DNA of 64,000 nucleotides from NCBI RefSeq assembly GCF_041022165.1, contig NZ_CP163302.1, positions 2,542,001-2,606,000 on the forward strand. The letters run 5' to 3'. The notes below the pieces were generated by a model. It did not search any database and was not told where the DNA came from. It saw nothing but the letters and a program-made list of their open reading frames with translations. Each line of letters begins with the position of its first letter. Within the stretch, counting starts at the first letter, position 1. Below, in pieces: positions 38,954 through 48,034 of this stretch. The position numbers were made by a program, and so were the translations under genes. Origin of the DNA: Sinomonas sp. P10A9. GTDB taxonomy: Bacteria > Actinomycetota > Actinomycetes > Actinomycetales > Micrococcaceae.

Positions 38954-38960
38954 TTACCGT
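38870..38960. repeat. degenerate short repeat between thrB and rho
   Basis: Seven imperfect copies of an octamer like GATTCACC start at 38870, 38886, 38896, 38911, 38924, 38940 and 38951, with spacings of 10-16 bases (gaatcacg, gaatcacc, gttcaccg, gattcgcc, gattcacc, gatttacc, gatttacc). The last copies run through the thrB stop codon (38954-38956). The region is more AT-rich than its neighbours. Confidence 0.65.
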
Positions 38961-39967
38961 GGATGCACGTCCACTCTAGCACCTTCGCGGTCAACGGCGA
39001 GACGCAGCACGCGCCAGCGTGTCACAGACTCGCCGCCCTGCTCCGCATCGAACAGCCCCTCGGCCAGATACCCCGTGAAGCGTTCGACGGCGCCCTGCAC
39101 CTCGTCCGCCTCCTCCTCGCCGTCCGCGAGGGCTAGAACCGTGGGGCCGGCACCCGAGACGACCGCCGCATGTCCCTCGGACCGCAGCTGCCCGATGAGA
39201 CGCGCGCTCGGCTCCATGGCGCCCGAGCGGTAGCTCTGGTGGAGATAGTCCTCGGTGGCCGGCAGCAGCAGCGAGGGCTCCTTCGTCAGGGCGTGCACGA
39301 GCAGCGCGGCCCGGCCCGAGTTCGCCGCGGCCGCAGTGTGCGGAATCGACGAGGGGAGGAGGGAGCGCGCTAGCTCCGTCGAGAGCTCGAAGTCCGGAAT
39401 CGCGACGATCGGCACCACACTGGGCGCCACCTCGGCGACCGCCGTGTGGAAGGCCTCGCCGTCCTGCCAGGACAGCGCGAGCGAACCGAAGATGGCCGGG
39501 GCCACGTTGTCGGGATGCCCTTCGATCTCGCTGCACAGCTGCAGTGCCCACGCGCGGTCGGGGCGGTCTTCCGGCTCGACGAGGGCAGCCGCCGCGAGCA
39601 CCGCCGCCACCGTTGCGGAGGCTGACGAGCCGAGGCCGCGGCCATGCGGGCTCACGTTGTCCGCGGTGAGCGCGAGCCCCGAGCGCGCGTAGCCGAGGCG
39701 GGCCAGCGCGGCGTCGAGCGTCCGGACCACGAGATGGCTCCCGTCGCGGGGGAGCGTGTCGGCGCCCTCACCGGCGAGATCGAACGAGAGCGCGCCGTCG
39801 TCGGTCGTCTCGACGGTCACCGTGTCATACAGGGCGAGGGCGAGGCCGAGGCTGTCATAGCCGGGACCGAGGTTGGCACTGGTCGCCGGGACCCGCACTG
39901 TGACGCGCTGTCCCGGCGCCACGGGGCGCAGGGCGGTCCCGACGCGCGGCTCGCTCGATGCTGTCAT
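38954..39967 (-). CDS. thrB: homoserine kinase
   Basis: Phosphorylates homoserine for threonine synthesis. The 337-residue GHMP kinase has RVPATSANLGPGYDSLGLAL, the ATP loop SPHGRGLGSSASATVAA, and a C-terminal SGAGPTVLAL. The start is ATG 39967, overlapping the thrC stop by one base (TGATG). An open frame extends upstream inside thrC but is Arg-rich and unrelated. It is the last gene of the hom-thrC-thrB run. Confidence 0.96.
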   Translation of the reverse strand: MTASSEPRVGTALRPVAPGQRVTVRVPATSANLGPGYDSLGLALALYDTVTVETTDDGALSFDLAGEGADTLPRDGSHLVVRTLDAALARLGYARSGLALTADNVSPHGRGLGSSASATVAAVLAAAALVEPEDRPDRAWALQLCSEIEGHPDNVAPAIFGSLALSWQDGEAFHTAVAEVAPSVVPIVAIPDFELSTELARSLLPSSIPHTAAAANSGRAALLVHALTKEPSLLLPATEDYLHQSYRSGAMEPSARLIGQLRSEGHAAVVSGAGPTVLALADGEEEADEVQGAVERFTGYLAEGLFDAEQGGESVTRWRVLRLAVDREGARVDVHPR

Positions 39968-41127
39968 CAGGCGCCGGACTCCAGCCCCAGCGCGTCCGCG
40001 ACACTCACGACGTCGTTGCTCACCTTCACGGGAACGACCTCGCCGCCGTCGGCGGTGCGGAGGGCCCACTGCGGGTCCTTGAGGCCATGGCCGGTGACGG
40101 TGCACACGATCGTCTTGCCGGTGGGGACCCTGCCGCCCTCGTGCATCTTGATCAGGCCAGCGACGGACGCGGCCGAGCCCGGCTCAACGAACACGCCCTC
40201 CTTCGCGGACAGCCAGCGGTGCGCGGCGAGGATCTCGCCGTCCGTCACGGCGTCGATGAGTCCGCCGGACTCGTCGCGCGCGGCGACGGCCGTGTCCCAT
40301 GAGGCCGGGTTGCCGATCCGGATCGCGGTCGCGATCGTCTCGGGGTGGGTGATGGGATGCCCGGCGACGAAGGGGGCGGCCCCGGCCGCCTGGAAGCCCC
40401 ACATGACGGGGAGCTTCGTGGAGACAGCGGGCAGCGTGCGCTCCTGGGCGGCGTCGTGCTCCGCCCCGTCCTGGCTGTCCTCGCCGTCCGCGCCGAACGA
40501 GTAGGTCGTCTCCGTCGCGTACTCCTTGTAGCCCTTCCAGTACGCGGAGATGTTGCCTGCGTTGCCGACCGGCAGGACGTGGATGTCCGGGGCGTCGCCG
40601 AGGGCGTCGACGATCTCGAAGGCCGCAGTCTTCTGGCCCTGGATACGCGCCGGGTTGACGGAGTTGACGAGGAAGACCGGGTACGAATCGGAGAGCTTCC
40701 GCGCGATCTCGAGGCAGTCGTCGAAGTTTCCGTCCACCTGGAGCAGCGTCGCGCCATGCGCGATCGCCTGGCTGAGCTTGCCCATCGCGATCTTGCCCTC
40801 GGGCACGAGGACGGCGCACGCGAGGCCCGCCGAGGTCGCGTACGCCGCGGCGGACGCGGACGTGTTGCCCGTCGAGGCGCACACCACGGCCTTCGCCCCG
40901 GCCTGGACCGCGGCGGTCATCGCCATGGTCATGCCGCGGTCCTTGAAGGACCCGGTCGGGTTCATGCCCTCGACCTTGAGGTAGACGGTCGAGCCCGTCA
41001 GCTCGGAGAGCTTCTGTGCGTGGACGAGCGGGGTGCCGCCCTCCCCGAGCGTGATGACACGCGTGGACTCGGTGACGGGCAGGCGGTCTGCATACTCGCG
41101 GATGACTCCGCGCCACTGGTGGGCCAC
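39967..41127 (-). CDS. thrC: threonine synthase
   Basis: A PLP enzyme of 386 residues that converts O-phosphohomoserine to threonine. The Schiff-base lysine lies in [12 protein letters not shown], the phosphate-binding loop is [15 protein letters not shown], and [13 protein letters not shown] is present. An acidic insertion ([15 protein letters not shown]) about two thirds of the way along is unusual and replaces a short loop. The start is GTG 41127, overlapping the hom TAG by one base, so the three threonine genes are coupled. Confidence 0.96.
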   Translation of the reverse strand: MAHQWRGVIREYADRLPVTESTRVITLGEGGTPLVHAQKLSELTGSTVYLKVEGMNPTGSFKDRGMTMAMTAAVQAGAKAVVCASTGNTSASAAAYATSAGLACAVLVPEGKIAMGKLSQAIAHGATLLQVDGNFDDCLEIARKLSDSYPVFLVNSVNPARIQGQKTAAFEIVDALGDAPDIHVLPVGNAGNISAYWKGYKEYATETTYSFGADGEDSQDGAEHDAAQERTLPAVSTKLPVMWGFQAAGAAPFVAGHPITHPETIATAIRIGNPASWDTAVAARDESGGLIDAVTDGEILAAHRWLSAKEGVFVEPGSAASVAGLIKMHEGGRVPTGKTIVCTVTGHGLKDPQWALRTADGGEVVPVKVSNDVVSVADALGLESGA

Positions 41128-42530
41128 TAGATTCCTTCGACTCTCAGGACGCTCGTCACGGATTCGACGACGTCGAGGTTCTTGATGTCGGCCACGGTCG
41201 CCGCGAGCGCGGCCTCCGAGGCCCGGTGGGTCACGAAGCGCAGCTCTGCTCGGCCGGCTCCGTGGGCGCCCTCCTCAGCCGCGGGGAGGACCTCACCGCG
41301 GCCGATCTTCTGCTCCAGCTTCTGCCGCATCGTCTCGATCGAGACGCCGTGGTCCGCGAACACCTGTGCCACACGCGAGAGCACGCCGGGCTCGTCGGCG
41401 ACCTCGAGCCCGATGCTGTAGCTCGTGGTGACGGACTCGAGGCCTACGATCGGCAAGGTGCGGGTGGTTCCGGCACGGCCCGGGGAGCCCGCGATGATGC
41501 GGCGTGCGGTCGTGACGACGTCGCCCATGATGGCCGACGCCGTCGGGGCGCCTCCCGCGCCCGCGCCGTAGAACATGAGGGCGCCGGCATTCTCTGCCTC
41601 GACGAAGACGGCGTTGTAGGCGCCGCGCACGGCAGCGAGCGGGTGTTTGGCCGGCAGGAGCGTCGGGTGGACGCGCACGCTCACCCCGTCGCCCGCGGCG
41701 CCGGCAGGAACGAGCTCGGCGATGGCGAGGAGCTTGATGGTCATCCCGGCGTCCTGGGCGGCGGCGATGTCCGAGGCGGTGACGCCCGTGATGCCCTCGC
41801 AGCGCACATCCTCGAGCGTCACCCGCGTGTGGAACGCGAGCGAGGCGAGGATCGCGGCCTTCGCCGCGGCGTCGAGCCCCTCGACGTCCGCCGTCGGATC
41901 CGCCTCCGCGTAGCCGAGCCGCTGGGCCTCGGCGAGGACGTCCTCGAACTGCGCGCCCGTTGTGTCCATCGCGTCCAGGATGAAGTTGGTGGTGCCGTTG
42001 ACGATTCCCAGCACGCGGGTGATGCGGTCGCCCGAGAGGCTCTCACGGATCGGCCGGATGATGGGGATCGCACCCGCCACAGCGGCCTCGAAGTTGAGCT
42101 CGGCGCCGTGCGCGTCCGCCTCGTCGAACAGCGTTGCGCCGTCCTGGGCGAGCAGGGCCTTGTTGCCCGTCACGACCGAGGCACCACGGCGCAGTGCCGC
42201 GATGATGTGCGTACGCGCCGGCTCGATGCCGCCCATGAGCTCGATCACGAGGTCCGCGGACGCCACGAGGGACTCTGCGTCCGTCGTGTAGAGCTCACGC
42301 GGCAGCTCGACGTCACGGGGCGCATCGACGTTGCGCACCGCGATCCCGACCAGCTCGAGCCGTGCGCCCGCCCGGGCGGCCAGCGCCTCGGCGTCGTCGA
42401 GGAGGATCCTCGCCACCTGGGATCCGACGGTCCCGCCGCCCAGCAGTGCAACCCTCAGCACACGGGGCGCCTCGGTGAGGGTGCTGCCCTCGGCCATCGC
42501 CCGCGTGACCGTGTCCGCCGCTTCCGTCAT
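41127..42530 (-). CDS. hom: homoserine dehydrogenase
   Basis: Reduces aspartate semialdehyde to homoserine. The 467-residue enzyme has NAD(P)-binding [17 protein letters not shown], the catalytic block with [13 protein letters not shown] and [12 protein letters not shown], and a C-terminal ACT domain ([25 protein letters not shown]) that usually mediates threonine feedback. I choose ATG 42530, preceded by GAGGGAGAG; GTG 42572 is in frame but has no ribosome site. It lies 45 bases after lysA. Confidence 0.95.
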   Translation of the reverse strand: MTEAADTVTRAMAEGSTLTEAPRVLRVALLGGGTVGSQVARILLDDAEALAARAGARLELVGIAVRNVDAPRDVELPRELYTTDAESLVASADLVIELMGGIEPARTHIIAALRRGASVVTGNKALLAQDGATLFDEADAHGAELNFEAAVAGAIPIIRPIRESLSGDRITRVLGIVNGTTNFILDAMDTTGAQFEDVLAEAQRLGYAEADPTADVEGLDAAAKAAILASLAFHTRVTLEDVRCEGITGVTASDIAAAQDAGMTIKLLAIAELVPAGAAGDGVSVRVHPTLLPAKHPLAAVRGAYNAVFVEAENAGALMFYGAGAGGAPTASAIMGDVVTTARRIIAGSPGRAGTTRTLPIVGLESVTTSYSIGLEVADEPGVLSRVAQVFADHGVSIETMRQKLEQKIGRGEVLPAAEEGAHGAGRAELRFVTHRASEAALAATVADIKNLDVVESVTSVLRVEGI

Positions 42531-42575
42531 CGTCTCTCCCTCTGTCTCTTCGCTCACTGTCTCGTCCCTCACGGG

Positions 42576-44150
42576 CTACACGCCCATGTCGCGGGAGAGC
42601 AGGTCGTCTTCGGTCTCTCCACGGACGATCCAGCGGGCCGCGCCGTCCCGGACGGCCAGAACGCCGGGCCGGGCAAGGTAGTTGTAGTTGCTCGAGAGCG
42701 CCCAGCAGTACGCGCCGGTGCCCGGGACCGCCAGCAGATCGCCCGCTCGCACATCCGAGGGAAGGTAGGCGTCGCGGACCACGATATCGCCGCTCTCGCA
42801 GTGCTTGCCGACCACGCGCGTGAGCTGCGCCGCGGCGTGCGAGGTCCGGTTCGCGAGGACCACCGAGTAGTCCGCGTCATACAGGACGGGGCGGGCGTTG
42901 TCGCTCATGCCGCCGTCGACCGAGATGTAGCGGCGGACGGCAGTCAGGCCCGCCGTCGCGCCGCCCGGTGCATCGACGACTGGCACATCAACGACCGGCA
43001 CATCAACGACTACGTCTTTGACCGTCCCGACCTCGTACAGCGTGAACGTCGTCGAACCCACGATCGCGCGGCCGGGCTCGATCGAGATCCGCGGCGGGGT
43101 TATTCCGTGCCGTGCGCACGCGTCGCGCACGACGGCGGCGAGCGCCGTCGCGATCTCGGCCGGCGGTCGTGGCGCGTCCCCCGGCACATAGGCGATGCCG
43201 TAGCCGCCGCCGAGGTCCATCTCGGGCAGCTCGACCCCGTAGGCCTCCCGCATGGCGGCGACGAACGCGATGAGCCGCAGGGCCGCGGCCTCGAAGCCCT
43301 CGGGCTCGAAGATCTGCGAGCCGATGTGGCAGTGCACACCCAGGAGCTCGATGCTGTCGTGGCCCGCGGCCGCCGCGACGGCCTCCTCGGCCATGCTGGC
43401 TGTGCCAGTCTCGCCATCGAAGCCCGAGCCGCTCAACCCTGTACCTGCGGTGCCCGGCGCCATCGAGAGGCCGAACTTCTGGTCCTCGTGCGCGGTCGCG
43501 ATGAACTCGTGTGTGTGGGCGTGGATGCCCGGGGTGAGCCGGAGCATGACCTTGGCACGCGCGGCCTCGGTGCCGTCCACGGCCCCGGGGGTGTCCGTGC
43601 CGCGCTCGGCCGCGATGCGCGCCACGCGCTCGAGCTCGTCGAGGCTGTCCACGATGATCCTGCCCACACCGTAGTCGAGCGCGCGTCGGATCTCGGCGTC
43701 GGACTTGTTGTTCCCGTGCAGTCCGATGAGCTCGCCCGGCGTCCCGGCACGCTCCGCGACGGCGAGCTCGCCGCCGGAGGCCGTGTCGAGCCGCAGCCCC
43801 TCCTCGCGCACCCAGGTCGCAACGGCCGTGCACAGGAACGACTTGCCGGCGTAGTAGACGTCCACTCCCCCGCAGATGTCCGCGAACGCGGCATCGAAGG
43901 CGGTCTTGAAGGCACGTGAGCGGGCCCGGAAGTCCGGCTCGCTCAAGACGAACACCGGCGAGCCGTACGCGGACTTGATGTCTCCGACGCCCAGGCCTCC
44001 GACCGTCAGTTCCCCGGAGGCGACGCCACCGCCGGGGCGCCGCGCGACGTCGTGCGCCCAAAGCTCCGGCACCAGCCTGTTGAGGTCCGCGGGGACGGCG
44101 AGCCACTCGGGGGCGAGCGGCGACGCCCCCGCTGAAGTCAGGTCTGCCAC
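42576..44150 (-). CDS. lysA: diaminopimelate decarboxylase
   Basis: The final enzyme of lysine synthesis, PLP-dependent, 524 residues, somewhat longer than the usual 420-450. The PLP lysine is in VYYAGKSFLC; HCHIGSQIFEPEG, the Gly-rich EPGRAIVG and the C-terminal GAYCWALSSNYNYLARP are present. Extra length comes from small Gly/Asp-rich insertions, including a Val-Asp-Pro repeat encoded by a 15-bp tandem repeat. The start is GTG 44150, three bases after the argS stop, with GGAGAGG inside the argS end. Confidence 0.95.
   Translation of the reverse strand: MADLTSAGASPLAPEWLAVPADLNRLVPELWAHDVARRPGGGVASGELTVGGLGVGDIKSAYGSPVFVLSEPDFRARSRAFKTAFDAAFADICGGVDVYYAGKSFLCTAVATWVREEGLRLDTASGGELAVAERAGTPGELIGLHGNNKSDAEIRRALDYGVGRIIVDSLDELERVARIAAERGTDTPGAVDGTEAARAKVMLRLTPGIHAHTHEFIATAHEDQKFGLSMAPGTAGTGLSGSGFDGETGTASMAEEAVAAAAGHDSIELLGVHCHIGSQIFEPEGFEAAALRLIAFVAAMREAYGVELPEMDLGGGYGIAYVPGDAPRPPAEIATALAAVVRDACARHGITPPRISIEPGRAIVGSTTFTLYEVGTVKDVVVDVPVVDVPVVDAPGGATAGLTAVRRYISVDGGMSDNARPVLYDADYSVVLANRTSHAAAQLTRVVGKHCESGDIVVRDAYLPSDVRAGDLLAVPGTGAYCWALSSNYNYLARPGVLAVRDGAARWIVRGETEDDLLSRDMGV
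42966..43010. repeat. 15-bp tandem repeat x3 inside lysA
   Basis: Three units (cggtgcatcgacgac, tggcacatcaacgac, cggcacatcaacgac) encode a repeated Val-Val-Asp-(Val/Ala)-Pro pentapeptide on the minus strand. They expand a surface loop of LysA between the EPGRAIVG region and the ISVDGGMSDN block. Confidence 0.85.
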
Positions 44151-44153
44151 TGG

Positions 44154-45812
44154 CTACATCCTCTCCGGTGCGGAGACGCCGAGAAGGTCCAGCCCGTTCG
44201 CGAGGACCTGGCTCGTGGCGTCGTTGAGCCACAGGCGCGTCCGGTTGAGGTCGGTGACCTCCTCGTCACCCTGCGGGGAGATACGGCAGTTGTCGTACCA
44301 CGAGTGGTAGGCGCTCGCGATCGTCTCGAGGTGGCGGGCCACCCGGTGCGGCTCGCGGAACTCGGCGGCCTTCGCGACGATCGAGGGGTACGCGGCGAGA
44401 TGCGCGAGGAGGTCGTTCTCCGTGGCGTGGGTCAGGAGCGCGCCGTCGAACGCGTCATGACCGTCGACGGTGCGGAACACGCCGGCGGCGTCCGCGTTCC
44501 TCGCCGCGCCGCGGGAGCGCGCGTGCGCGTACTGGACGTAGAAGACGGGGTTCTCGTTGGAGTTCTTCTTGAGCAGCTCAGGGTCGAGCGTGAGCGGCGA
44601 GTCGGCGGGGTACCGCGCGAGCGAATAGCGGACCGCGTCCTTGCCGAGCCAGTCGATGAGGTCCTTGAGCTCGATGATGTTGCCGGCGCGCTTGGACAGC
44701 TTGGCCCCATTGACAGAGACGAGCTGGCCGATGAGGATCTCGATGTTCGCCGCAGGATCGTCGCCTGCGCACGCGGCGATCGCCTTGAGGCGGTTGACGT
44801 AGCCGTGGTGGTCGGCGCCGAGCAGGTAGACCTTCTCGGTGAAGCCGCGGTCCTTCTTGGAGAGGTAGTACGCGGCATCGGCGGCGAAGTAGGTCGGCTC
44901 GCCGTTGGCCCGGATGAGGACGCGGTCCTTGTCGTCGTCGAAATCGGTGGTGCGCAGCCACACGGCACCCTCGGAATCGAAGACGTGACCCTGCTCGCGC
45001 AGACGCTTGACGGCCGTCTCGATCGCGCCGGACTCGTGGAGCCCCTGCCTCTCGGAGAAGTAGACGTCGAACGTCACCCCGAAGGCGGCGAGGGTGTCCT
45101 TGATGTCCTTCATCTGCGCCGTGTAGGCGGCCTCGCGCACGATCGGCAGCGCGGCCTCGTCGGTGAGCTCGCGCACGTCGGGGTGTTCGGTGAGCACCTC
45201 GTGGCCCAGATCCACGATGTACTGCCCCGGGTAGCCGCCGTCCGGCACGTCGCGGCCGTGAAGGCGCGCGAGGACCGAGTTCCCGAAGGTGTTCATCTGA
45301 TTGCCGGCGTCATTGATGTAGTACTCACGGGTGACCTCGGCGCCTGAGGCCTTGAGCACGCGTGCGATCGAATCGCCGAGCGCGGCCCAGCGCGTGTGGC
45401 CGATGTGCAGCGGTCCGGTCGGGTTCGCGGAGACGAACTCCATGTTGACCACATGGCCCGCGAGCGCATCGGTGGTCCCGTACGCGGCGCCGGCCTCGAC
45501 GATGGCCTTGGCGAGCGCGCCGGCCGCGGCGGCGTCGAGGGTGATGTTGAGGAAGCCGGGGCCGGCGACCTCGACCGCTGCGACGCCGTCCATCGACGCC
45601 AGACGTGCCGCGAGGACCTCGGCGAACTGGCGCGGGGCCATGCCGGCCTGCTTGCCGAGCTGCAGCGCGATGTTCGTGGCCCAGTCACCGTGCTCCCTGT
45701 TTTTGGGCCGCTCCACGCGGATTCCGTCCGGCACGTCCACGATGATCTCGCCGGCGCGCACGGCGTCGGCGAGGCAGGCGGAAATGGCGGTGGAAAGTTC
45801 TTCGGGAGTCAC
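44154..45812 (-). CDS. argS: arginyl-tRNA synthetase
   Basis: A class I synthetase of 552 residues. It has the Arg-tRNA-synthetase N-terminal domain, NPTGPLHIGHTRWAALGDS (HIGH motif), AKLSKRAGN in the KMSKS position, and the C-terminal anticodon-binding DALR domain. The start is GTG 45812 (VTPEELSTAISACL), which leaves a 5-base gap from the MFS gene. The frame is open far upstream, but that part is an antisense-like shadow of the MFS gene and lacks family sequence. It leads the argS-lysA-hom-thr run, as in corynebacteria. Confidence 0.96.
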   Translation of the reverse strand: MTPEELSTAISACLADAVRAGEIIVDVPDGIRVERPKNREHGDWATNIALQLGKQAGMAPRQFAEVLAARLASMDGVAAVEVAGPGFLNITLDAAAAGALAKAIVEAGAAYGTTDALAGHVVNMEFVSANPTGPLHIGHTRWAALGDSIARVLKASGAEVTREYYINDAGNQMNTFGNSVLARLHGRDVPDGGYPGQYIVDLGHEVLTEHPDVRELTDEAALPIVREAAYTAQMKDIKDTLAAFGVTFDVYFSERQGLHESGAIETAVKRLREQGHVFDSEGAVWLRTTDFDDDKDRVLIRANGEPTYFAADAAYYLSKKDRGFTEKVYLLGADHHGYVNRLKAIAACAGDDPAANIEILIGQLVSVNGAKLSKRAGNIIELKDLIDWLGKDAVRYSLARYPADSPLTLDPELLKKNSNENPVFYVQYAHARSRGAARNADAAGVFRTVDGHDAFDGALLTHATENDLLAHLAAYPSIVAKAAEFREPHRVARHLETIASAYHSWYDNCRISPQGDEEVTDLNRTRLWLNDATSQVLANGLDLLGVSAPERM

Positions 45813-45817
45813 GCGCC

Positions 45818-47110
45818 CTAGCCTACCGGCGGCGCGGCGTCGGGCTGAAACCGCGGACGCTCTGCGAACTCGACGACACGGGGCTGCTCGTCGATGAAAT
45901 GCGGCCTGCAGATGACCCATCCGGAGACTCCCAGGACCACGAGCGTGGCCGCGAGGAAACCGAACATCGCGGTCCACCCTCCGGTGGCCTCGTGCAGGAG
46001 CCCCGCCACGAGGGGTCCCGCGCACGCGATCGTGTACGCGATGCCCTGGGCGAAGCCGGAGACAGCCCCGGAGGCCTGATGCGTTCGGGTGCGCAGGTTG
46101 ACCAGGACCAGGGCGAGGGGGAACGTCGTGGGGCCGAGGCCTGCGAGGCTCACCCACACCCACGTCGCCGTGCCGGGCGCGAGCCACAGCCCGAGGTACC
46201 CGCCCACGAAGCACGCGAGTCCGAAGACGACGAGGGGAAACGGGTTGCGCAGACGCCCTGCCAGCACCGGGACGAAGAGGCTCGTCGGGAGGCCTAGACC
46301 GGCGAACAGTGCAAGCTGGAAGCCGGCCGCGCCCGCACTGAGGCCGGCCTCGGAGACGATCGTGGGGAGCCACGCGAACATCGTGTACGTGTTCAGGGAG
46401 GTGCAGCCGAAGAGCAGGGCCAGCGCCCAGGCCGCGGGAGAACGCCAGGGCCGGACAACGACGCGCGGTGCGTCCGCGGCGTCGCGCGCAGCCTGCGCCG
46501 CTGCCGCCCCCATGCCACCGCGAGCGCGGGGCGGCCACACGCGAAGCCAGGGAAGGATCGCGAGCACGTTGATCGCGGCCCACCAGCCGATCGATGTGCG
46601 CCACCCCGCCGCTTCGGCCACGGGGACGGCGAGAAGCGGCGGCACGGCGGTGCCCAGGCTCACGACCGTCACATACAGAGCGGTGACGAGCCCGACGCGG
46701 TCCGGGAAGTACTTCTTCACCATCGGCGGGAGCACCACGTTGCCCACGCCCATGCCCGCGAGCGCGAGGATCGAGCCGGCGAAGAACAGTCCGGTCTCCC
46801 CCGATCCGGCCCGCAGGATCTGTCCGGCGCCCGAGACCGCCATCGCGGCCACCGCGATCGCCTCGACGCTCCACGCCCGCATGATGAGGGGCGTGAGGAG
46901 GCCAGCAACTCCGAAGAGGGCCGTCGGGACCATGCCGAGCAGGCCCAGGAGCCACGGCGGGAGGATCTCCCCGCCGATCAGCGGCGTCAGTGGGGGCACG
47001 CTCGTCACGGCGGTGCGGAGGGTGAAGGCGACGAGGAGGACGCCGGCCATCACGAGCAGGCGGCCACGCCATGGGCGAGCTGCTGCATCCCTCACGCGCT
47101 TCTGGTTCAC
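45818..47110 (-). CDS. MFS transporter, CynX/NimT-like
   Basis: A 430-residue, 12-segment major facilitator protein. LRTAVTSVPPLTPLI in the first segments and GVGNVVLPPMVKKYFPDRVGLVTALY resemble the CynX/NimT (cyanate/2-nitroimidazole) group; actual substrate unknown. The start is GTG 47110. It precedes argS by five bases on the same strand and may share its transcript, though the function seems unrelated. It is divergent from the DUF2630 gene across 86 bases. Confidence 0.85.
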   Translation of the reverse strand: MNQKRVRDAAARPWRGRLLVMAGVLLVAFTLRTAVTSVPPLTPLIGGEILPPWLLGLLGMVPTALFGVAGLLTPLIMRAWSVEAIAVAAMAVSGAGQILRAGSGETGLFFAGSILALAGMGVGNVVLPPMVKKYFPDRVGLVTALYVTVVSLGTAVPPLLAVPVAEAAGWRTSIGWWAAINVLAILPWLRVWPPRARGGMGAAAAQAARDAADAPRVVVRPWRSPAAWALALLFGCTSLNTYTMFAWLPTIVSEAGLSAGAAGFQLALFAGLGLPTSLFVPVLAGRLRNPFPLVVFGLACFVGGYLGLWLAPGTATWVWVSLAGLGPTTFPLALVLVNLRTRTHQASGAVSGFAQGIAYTIACAGPLVAGLLHEATGGWTAMFGFLAATLVVLGVSGWVICRPHFIDEQPRVVEFAERPRFQPDAAPPVG

Positions 47111-47196
47111 GAGCCGACGGTATACCGGAAGGCGGCGCGCCCGGTAAGCGCGTCCACCACCGCCGGGGCGGAAAGGCGCGGGGGTACCCTGAGCGC

Positions 47197-47439
47197 ATGG
47201 ACCAAGACATCCAGGACCGCATCCGATCGCTCATCGACGAGGAACACCGCCTCAGGACCGCCCACACTCCGGGCCCGGAGGATGACGCGTCCACCGCGAG
47301 CCGCCTCGGCGACGTGGAGACCCAGCTTGACCAGTGCTGGGACCTCCTGCGCCAGCGGCGTGCCAAGCGCGAGTTCGGCGAGGACCCGGGCGAGGCGGCC
47401 GTGCGTCCCGCGAGCGTCGTGGAGAACTACCGCGAGTAG
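47197..47439 (+). CDS. DUF2630 family small protein
   Basis: An 80-residue charged helical protein (MDQDIQDRIRSLIDEEHRLR), mostly alpha-helical and possibly coiled-coil, containing ETQLDQCWDLLRQRRAKRE, the hallmark stretch of the DUF2630 family found across actinobacteria. The function is unknown. The start is ATG 47197; the frame is open upstream to 47071 but overlaps the divergent MFS gene. Confidence 0.85.
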   Translation: MDQDIQDRIRSLIDEEHRLRTAHTPGPEDDASTASRLGDVETQLDQCWDLLRQRRAKREFGEDPGEAAVRPASVVENYRE

Positions 47440-47559
47440 GCGAGGCGCTGCTCCCTCGTCGATCGCGCCTCGGGCCCTCACGCGTGGCGTTTGCATGGAC
47501 TGCCCGGGCACCTGCTAAGCTCGATGAGTCCCGCGCCGGGAAGACCGGCTGGACGAGCT

Positions 47560-47632
47560 GCCCTCGTAGCTCAGGGGATAGAGCGTCTGCCTCCGGAGCA
47601 GAAGGCCGTAGGTTCGAATCCTATCGAGGGCA
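47560..47632 (+). tRNA. tRNA-Arg (anticodon CCG)
   Basis: A 73-base cloverleaf. The acceptor stem GCCCTCG/CGAGGGC has discriminator A, the D arm is GCTC/GAGC, and the anticodon stem TCTGC/GCAGA carries the loop CTCCGGA (47591-47597), giving CCG for the CGG codon. The T arm GTAGG/CCTAT carries the loop TTCGAAT. CCA is not encoded. A strong hairpin follows within six bases. Confidence 0.97.
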
Positions 47633-47637
47633 CAGCT

Positions 47638-47667
47638 GCACCCCCGGTCCACACGGACCGGGGGTGC
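47638..47667 (+). terminator. terminator hairpin after tRNA-Arg
   Basis: A perfect 13-bp stem (gcacccccggtcc with ggaccgggggtgc, loop acac) lies five bases after the tRNA. Only isolated T residues follow, so termination may be weakly intrinsic. Confidence 0.75.
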
Positions 47668-47698
47668 TGTGGTCTTCAGGGGCGCCCCACTCCTCCGC

Positions 47699-47824
47699 CG
47701 AGGTCACCCCCTGCCACGCCGAGGTCACCCCGTGCCCGGCCGAAGTCACCCCGTGCCCGGCCGAAGTCACCCCGTGCCCGGCCGAAGTCACCCCGTGCCC
47801 AGCCGAAGTCACCCCGTGCGGGGC
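47699..47824. repeat. 21-bp tandem repeat array x6
   Basis: Six consecutive 21-bp units start at 47699, 47720, 47741, 47762, 47783 and 47804. The consensus is cgaagtcaccccgtgcccgg plus c; the third and fourth units are identical and the others differ by one to five bases. There are no spacers, so it is not CRISPR. All six frames are open or nearly so through the array because the period is a multiple of three, but no gene is evident. The core cgaagtcaccccgtg recurs in hrpA at 61641. Confidence 0.95.
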
Positions 47825-47921
47825 ATGACGCCGGTCACCGGTACCGCCCCGACAAAGTCGCATGAGCTGCCTGATCCGGACAGCTCTGGCGGGCAAAGGC
47901 AGCAGGCGCAAGCGCAGAACC

Positions 47922-47966
47922 AACGGGCAAGGCCCCGCCGAGTGCAACGGCGGGGCCTTGCCCGTT
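47922..47966. terminator. 19-bp perfect hairpin downstream of catA
   Basis: Bases 47922-47940 and 47948-47966 form a perfect 19-bp inverted repeat (aacgggcaaggccccgccg arm) with a 7-base loop, 69 bases past the catA stop. It is the longest stem in the window. T-runs are short, but it could stop transcription from both sides and isolate the benzoate cluster from the tRNA and repeat array. Confidence 0.8.
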
Positions 47967-48034
47967 CCTCACGGCTGCGGGCCTTCCACACTGGGCCTTC
48001 CCACGCCTGTGTGCAGAGGGTCCGCGGACTGAGC

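Noticed and set aside
45813..47366. The argS frame stays open about 500 codons further upstream, suggesting a fusion protein.
   Set aside because: That stretch overlaps the MFS gene on the same strand in another frame and is low-complexity. GTG 45812 gives a normal-length ArgS with the correct N-terminal domain.
47560..47632. Prophage or ICE integration at tRNA-Arg.
   Set aside because: No integrase, excisionase, phage genes or duplicated tRNA 3' end are seen in the window. The idea is kept only as a low-level hypothesis for the benzoate cluster.
47699..47824. CRISPR array.
   Set aside because: Units are directly contiguous 21-mers without spacers, and no cas genes are near.
47621..47947. 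A repetitive protein (GVTSAGH heptads on the minus strand, or PAEVTPC on the plus strand) encoded by the repeat array.
   Set aside because: The frames are open only because the repeat lacks stops. There is no ribosome site or non-repeat domain, and the frame includes the tRNA terminator hairpin.
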